The notes under the pieces: generated by a model
Databases searched by the model: none
Seen by the model: only the letters and a program-made list of their open reading frames with translations
Told to the model about the DNA's origin: nothing
Part shown: positions 41,694 to 44,456 of the stretch, piece after piece
Layout: the number at the start of each line of letters is the position of its first letter
Position numbering within the stretch: position 1 is the first letter of the stretch
Translations under genes and position numbers: made by a program
NCBI GenBank assembly: GCA_943327105.2
Contig: CALPVV020000008.1
Span: 1-44,456 of the forward strand
Length of the DNA stretch: 44,456 nt
Source of the DNA: Nitrosovibrio sp. Nv4
Lineage (GTDB): Bacteria; Bdellovibrionota; UBA1018; CAIMNF01
Direction of reading: 5' to 3'

Positions 41694-42638
41694 CTAGATT
41701 GAACGTTGAATTTCAGCAGCCCAACTGGTTTCAAGAACACCGAGATTTTTTTCCTCAGTAATCGCCTCTTCAACGGTAACGACCTCAAAGTTTTCAGGAT
41801 TTGAAAATATCGCGTGAATCAATTCAGAGTGCATTTCATGGCCTGCTTTAACCAGAGTCACATCTCCCAGGACCTGAACTGGCGCAAGGGCGAAATCACC
41901 GATTGCATCCAGCACTTTATGACGTACAAATTCGTCGTCATACCGAAGTCCTTCAAGATTAAGAACCTTTTCTTCATCCATGACCACTGCATTTTCAAAA
42001 GAACCACCAAGAGCCAGGCCCATCTTCTTGAGCGCTTCTACATCTCTCATGAAGCCAAATGTACGTGCAAATGCAACTTCCTTATAATTGGTTTCACCAA
42101 CTGTATAAGAAAACGACTGAGTTCCGATTGCTGGGTGAGTCCACTCAATGCGTGCATCAATATGAAAACGAGTAGAAGGTTCGATTAATGCGATTTTATC
42201 ACCCTTACGAACTTCGATTCTTTTTCTTAAAATTGCGACTTTTCTCAATGCAGTTTGATCTTCAACCACACCTACGGTTTCAATCGCTTTACAAAATGGG
42301 GCAGCCGAACCATCCATGATCGGCACTTCTGGTCCGGTCACTTCAATCAAGGCATTATCAATTTGCATCATCTTAAGCGCACAAAGAAGGTGTTCAACTG
42401 TGGAAATTTTTGCGATATCGCGACCAATGGTTGTAGCCAATTTGGTTTGAGTAACAAAATCATAGGTTGCAGGAATGGTGACCGGCTTTTCCAAGTCCGT
42501 ACGAATAAATATCACACCGGCATTCGGATGAGCGGGTTTAATGGTTACTTTGGCAACCTTGCCGGAGTGCAGACCGATTCCTTCGATGACTACCGGTTGG
42601 CTGATTGTCTTTTGATAAATTGAATTTTCTACTGTCAT
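41694..42638 (-). CDS. lpxC: UDP-3-O-acyl-N-acetylglucosamine deacetylase
   Basis: Zinc amidase and first committed step of lipid A synthesis, so the cell makes LPS. The 314-residue product has the normal size. Zinc ligands are His83 in VEHLL, His240 and Asp244 in HKVLDAIGD; the LHSG start, PIMDGSA and FARTFGF motifs are also present. A good site (GAGGG) lies 6 bases before the ATG. A 184-base gap with inverted repeats separates it from ruvB. Confidence 0.97.
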   Translation of the reverse strand: MTVENSIYQKTISQPVVIEGIGLHSGKVAKVTIKPAHPNAGVIFIRTDLEKPVTIPATYDFVTQTKLATTIGRDIAKISTVEHLLCALKMMQIDNALIEVTGPEVPIMDGSAAPFCKAIETVGVVEDQTALRKVAILRKRIEVRKGDKIALIEPSTRFHIDARIEWTHPAIGTQSFSYTVGETNYKEVAFARTFGFMRDVEALKKMGLALGGSFENAVVMDEEKVLNLEGLRYDDEFVRHKVLDAIGDFALAPVQVLGDVTLVKAGHEMHSELIHAIFSNPENFEVVTVEEAITEEKNLGVLETSWAAEIQRSI

Positions 42639-42706
42639 GTTATTCCCTCAACAACCTTAATGAAAGCAAGGTACATGCCATGACGCTTTGCGAATTAAAT
42701 ATTTTT

Positions 42707-42722
42707 CCTGTTTAATTACAGG
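42707..42722. promoter_or_regulatory. CCTGT-N6-ACAGG inverted repeat
   Basis: CCTGT (42707-42711) and ACAGG (42718-42722) are exact inverted copies with a TTAATT centre. The shape recalls a repressor operator. The LexA box of E. coli has an 8-base spacer, so I do not call it LexA. Confidence 0.35.
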
Positions 42723-42740
42723 TACTTATGGGTTGTTTTT

Positions 42741-42756
42741 TGTCATTATTTTGACA
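42741..42756. promoter_or_regulatory. TGTCA-N6-TGACA inverted repeat
   Basis: TGTCA (42741-42745) and TGACA (42752-42756) with a 6-base centre, about 103 bases before the lpxC start. The same 5-6-5 pattern recurs at 41678-41693, about 84 bases before the start of the next gene. The half-site spacing suits a Crp/Fnr-type dimer. Confidence 0.4.
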
Positions 42757-42800
42757 TTAGCGTTTTATCTAAATCACTGTAACCGCATGTACACGATGAT

Positions 42801-42818
42801 TGTGCACTAAAGTGCACA
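42801..42818. repeat. Hairpin after ruvB
   Basis: TGTGCAC (42801-42807) and GTGCACA (42812-42818) form a perfect 7-pair stem with a TAAA tetraloop, just after the ruvB stop. No T run follows on the minus strand, so it is more likely an mRNA-stabilising or Rho-linked 3' end than an intrinsic terminator. Confidence 0.5.
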
Positions 42819-42822
42819 CCTT

Positions 42823-43848
42823 CTAGAGTTGGACCTTAGGCGGATAACCCAAATGGGTAAAAGCCAGTTGTGTAACCACGCGACCGCGTGGGGTACGTTG
42901 AATGAATCCCTCTTGAACCAAGAACGGTTCGTATACTTCTTCAATCGTATCTCGCTCTTCAGAAAGCATACTGGAAAGGGTTTCGATACCGACTGGACCA
43001 CCATCAAATTTTTCAATCATCGATATTAGTAACTTTCTATCCATTGCATCCAGGCCTCGATCATCAACATCAAATAACCTAAGAGCCTCATCAACCGTTT
43101 TTTTATCGATTTCGAATCCTTTTACTGCTTTGAATTTAACTTGTGCGAAATCTCGAACTCTTCGAATCAGACGATTTGCAATTCTCGGCGTTCCTCTTGA
43201 TCTTTTTGCAATCTCAAGCGCTCCGTCATTTTGAACTTCGATGTCTAGCAAACTCGCCGAACGCATGACAATTTTTGCAAGATCATCGTGATTGTAAAAA
43301 TCGAGGCGCATTTCAACACCAAATCGTCCTCGCAATGGACTTGAAAGCAAACCTGTTCTCGTGGTCGCACCAACAAGAGTGAACCTAGGTAAATCAATGC
43401 GATATGTTCTTGCTGATGGCCCTTGTCCGGCAATCAAATCAAGCTTGAAATCTTCCATGGCGCCATAAAGAACTTCTTCAATTGCCATTTGAAGACGATG
43501 AATCTCATCAATAAAAAGAACATCACCTGGCTGAAGATTAGTTAGAACAGCTGCTAGATCTCCTTTTTTTTCAACTGTTGGCCCTGTGACAATATGAATT
43601 TGGGTTCCCATCTCACGGGCAATAATCTGCGCAAGTGTTGTTTTACCAAGACCCGGCGGGCCTGCCAAAAGTACGTGATCCAAGGCATCTCCGCGCTGTT
43701 TTGCTGCTTTGATGAAAAGGGCAATTTTCTCACGGACAGAGTCTTGGCCGATGTACTCACCAAGCATCTGCGGGCGCAGCGTTTGCTCTACTTGAATCTC
43801 GCTGCGTTCGTTTATATTTTCTTCGCGTGAAATGATCCGTTCATCCAT
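42823..43848 (-). CDS. ruvB: Holliday junction branch-migration helicase RuvB
   Basis: AAA+ motor that drives branch migration with RuvA. The 341-residue product has Walker A GPPGLGKT (63-70), Walker B FIDEIHRL (112-119), sensor motif GATTRTG, the arginine-finger region SPLRGRFG, and a C-terminal winged helix ending near TPRGRV. The ATG has a strong site (GGGGG, 7 bases away) that overlaps the end of ruvA. It lies 9 bases after ruvA. Confidence 0.98.
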   Translation of the reverse strand: MDERIISREENINERSEIQVEQTLRPQMLGEYIGQDSVREKIALFIKAAKQRGDALDHVLLAGPPGLGKTTLAQIIAREMGTQIHIVTGPTVEKKGDLAAVLTNLQPGDVLFIDEIHRLQMAIEEVLYGAMEDFKLDLIAGQGPSARTYRIDLPRFTLVGATTRTGLLSSPLRGRFGVEMRLDFYNHDDLAKIVMRSASLLDIEVQNDGALEIAKRSRGTPRIANRLIRRVRDFAQVKFKAVKGFEIDKKTVDEALRLFDVDDRGLDAMDRKLLISMIEKFDGGPVGIETLSSMLSEERDTIEEVYEPFLVQEGFIQRTPRGRVVTQLAFTHLGYPPKVQL

Positions 43849-43857
43849 AAAGCCCCC

Positions 43858-44456
43858 TTAGTTTGCTTGAATCGCAAACTTGATGATGTCTTCAACTTTT
43901 GCATCACTCTTGGTGAGAGACTCATGCTTGCGAAGTGCATTTTCAACCATTTGTTTTGCAACGAATTCTTTATACCCAAGCCCCTGAAGAGCGAGATATG
44001 CTTCCATGAACAATTTATTCGGAATTACCGCTCCACTTTGATTTGTTGTTGCTTTAGAAGAAGCAACCCTTCCAAAAACTCCCTGCTCTTGTTTTTTCAA
44101 GATTACATCTTTCAATTCAAGAACCATTCGTTCAGCGGTTTTTTTTCCCACACCAGAAATATTGGTTAATGCACCTTTATCTTCGCTGGTAATCATTTCT
44201 ATTATGGATGCTGCATCAGAATGAGAAAGTAGACCAAGTCCAAGCTTAGGGCCAACACCAGAAACAGAGAGTAGGGTAGTGAATAGATTTTTTTCAGCCG
44301 CGTTCAAGAATCCGTATAAATCAAAAGCATCTTCACGAATATGTGAGTACACATAAACTTCTGCCTTCTCTCCTGTGATCAACGTTTCATATCTTGGGTG
44401 ATCCGGGGTCCTGACTTGATAACCAATCCAACCACCGACATCGCTGCCAACAGCCA
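43858..44456 (-). CDS. ruvA: Holliday junction protein RuvA, 5' end cut off by the window edge
   Basis: Tetrameric protein that holds Holliday junctions and loads RuvB. A TTG at 44382 is in frame, but the RuvA pattern continues beyond it to the window edge (GWIGYQV, then REDAFDLYGF after it), so the gene is open at its start and about 20 residues are missing. The two helix-hairpin-helix motifs (VSGVGPKLGLGLL and ISGVGKKTAERMVLEL) and the C-terminal RuvB-binding domain (AYLALQGLGYKEFVAKQMV) are complete. Confidence 0.96.
   Translation of the reverse strand, partial: AVGSDVGGWIGYQVRTPDHPRYETLITGEKAEVYVYSHIREDAFDLYGFLNAAEKNLFTTLLSVSGVGPKLGLGLLSHSDAASIIEMITSEDKGALTNISGVGKKTAERMVLELKDVILKKQEQGVFGRVASSKATTNQSGAVIPNKLFMEAYLALQGLGYKEFVAKQMVENALRKHESLTKSDAKVEDIIKFAIQAN

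Larger units (their letters stand above)
42639..42822. other. Intergenic region upstream of lpxC
   Basis: 184 non-coding bases after ruvB and before lpxC (both minus strand). It holds three inverted repeats, listed separately, and must contain the lpxC promoter. I see no reliable hexamer pair for it. Confidence 0.5.

Noticed and set aside
42707-42722. LexA (SOS) box next to ruvB
   Set aside because: The spacing is CTGT-N6-ACAG, not the E. coli N8, and it lies downstream of ruvAB, so it would not control them.
1-44456. CRISPR arrays, tRNA or rRNA genes, insertion sequences, integrases or phage genes
   Set aside because: Looked for and not found: no spaced short repeats, no transposase or integrase motifs, and every long gap is accounted for above.

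Overview
This 44.5 kb window looks like chromosomal core DNA from a Gram-negative bacterium. LPS genes (lpxC, an LptF/LptG permease), lipoprotein maturation (lspA, lgt), a predicted outer-membrane barrel and many Sec-type signal peptides point to a two-membrane cell. A stand-alone MglA Ras-like GTPase beside dnaX-recR, two DksA/TraR proteins, and an unusual density of secreted proteases and hydrolases suggest the Bdellovibrionota or a related deltaproteobacterial-type lineage. That placement is inference, not a database match. The DNA is AT-leaning. I see no tRNA, rRNA, CRISPR array, insertion sequence or phage module.

Layout. 1-3436 (+): a gene cut by the left edge, coupled to a secreted subtilisin-like protease. 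8148-3433 (-): a tight operon, LptF/G permease, def, fmt, rpe, hutH. 8175-8957 (+): lepB. 12527-8917 (-): galU, priA and a CFI-box protein. 12566-13384 (+): outer-membrane protein. 18601-13347 (-): winged-helix/nucleotidyltransferase-like protein, lspA, lgt, a BtuFCD-like transporter and a secreted alpha/beta hydrolase. 18602-19623: the widest non-coding stretches, flanking a DksA/TraR gene. 25339-19624 (-): a subtilisin/zinc-metallopeptidase fusion, dnaX, recR, mglA and a second DksA/TraR gene. 25502-28751 (+): three overlapping or abutting genes for exported proteins (unknown, HExxH metallopeptidase, protein-glutaminase-like). 29802-28753 (-): mltG. 29933-35436 (+): rho, prfA, prmC, murA, O-methyltransferase. 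38260-35431 (-): fumC, rsmI-like, truC-like. 44456-38307 (-): ruvA (cut by the right edge), ruvB, lpxC, a 100-residue protein, ppc and a DUF3617-like protein.

The core genes cover translation start and stop (def, fmt, prfA, prmC), transcription termination (rho), replication and repair (dnaX, recR, priA, ruvAB), envelope building (lpxC, murA, galU, mltG, lepB, lspA, lgt, LptF/G) and central metabolism (fumC, ppc, rpe, hutH). The accessory interest lies in the secreted-enzyme block at 23.1-28.8 kb.

The most notable observations are: (i) an A7 run next to a GC-rich hairpin inside dnaX, placed where a gamma-type truncated subunit would be made, and which also reads as an intrinsic terminator on the opposite strand; (ii) a rho gene whose only well-placed start is ATT; (iii) a subtilisin fused to a second, HExxH-type protease domain; (iv) the three-gene exported operon with a Cys-His-Asp protein-glutaminase signature; (v) five of six convergent gene pairs overlapping or abutting at their 3' ends; (vi) a sigma54-like promoter upstream of the first DksA/TraR gene; and (vii) a 15-base match to a cloning-vector polylinker that should be checked.
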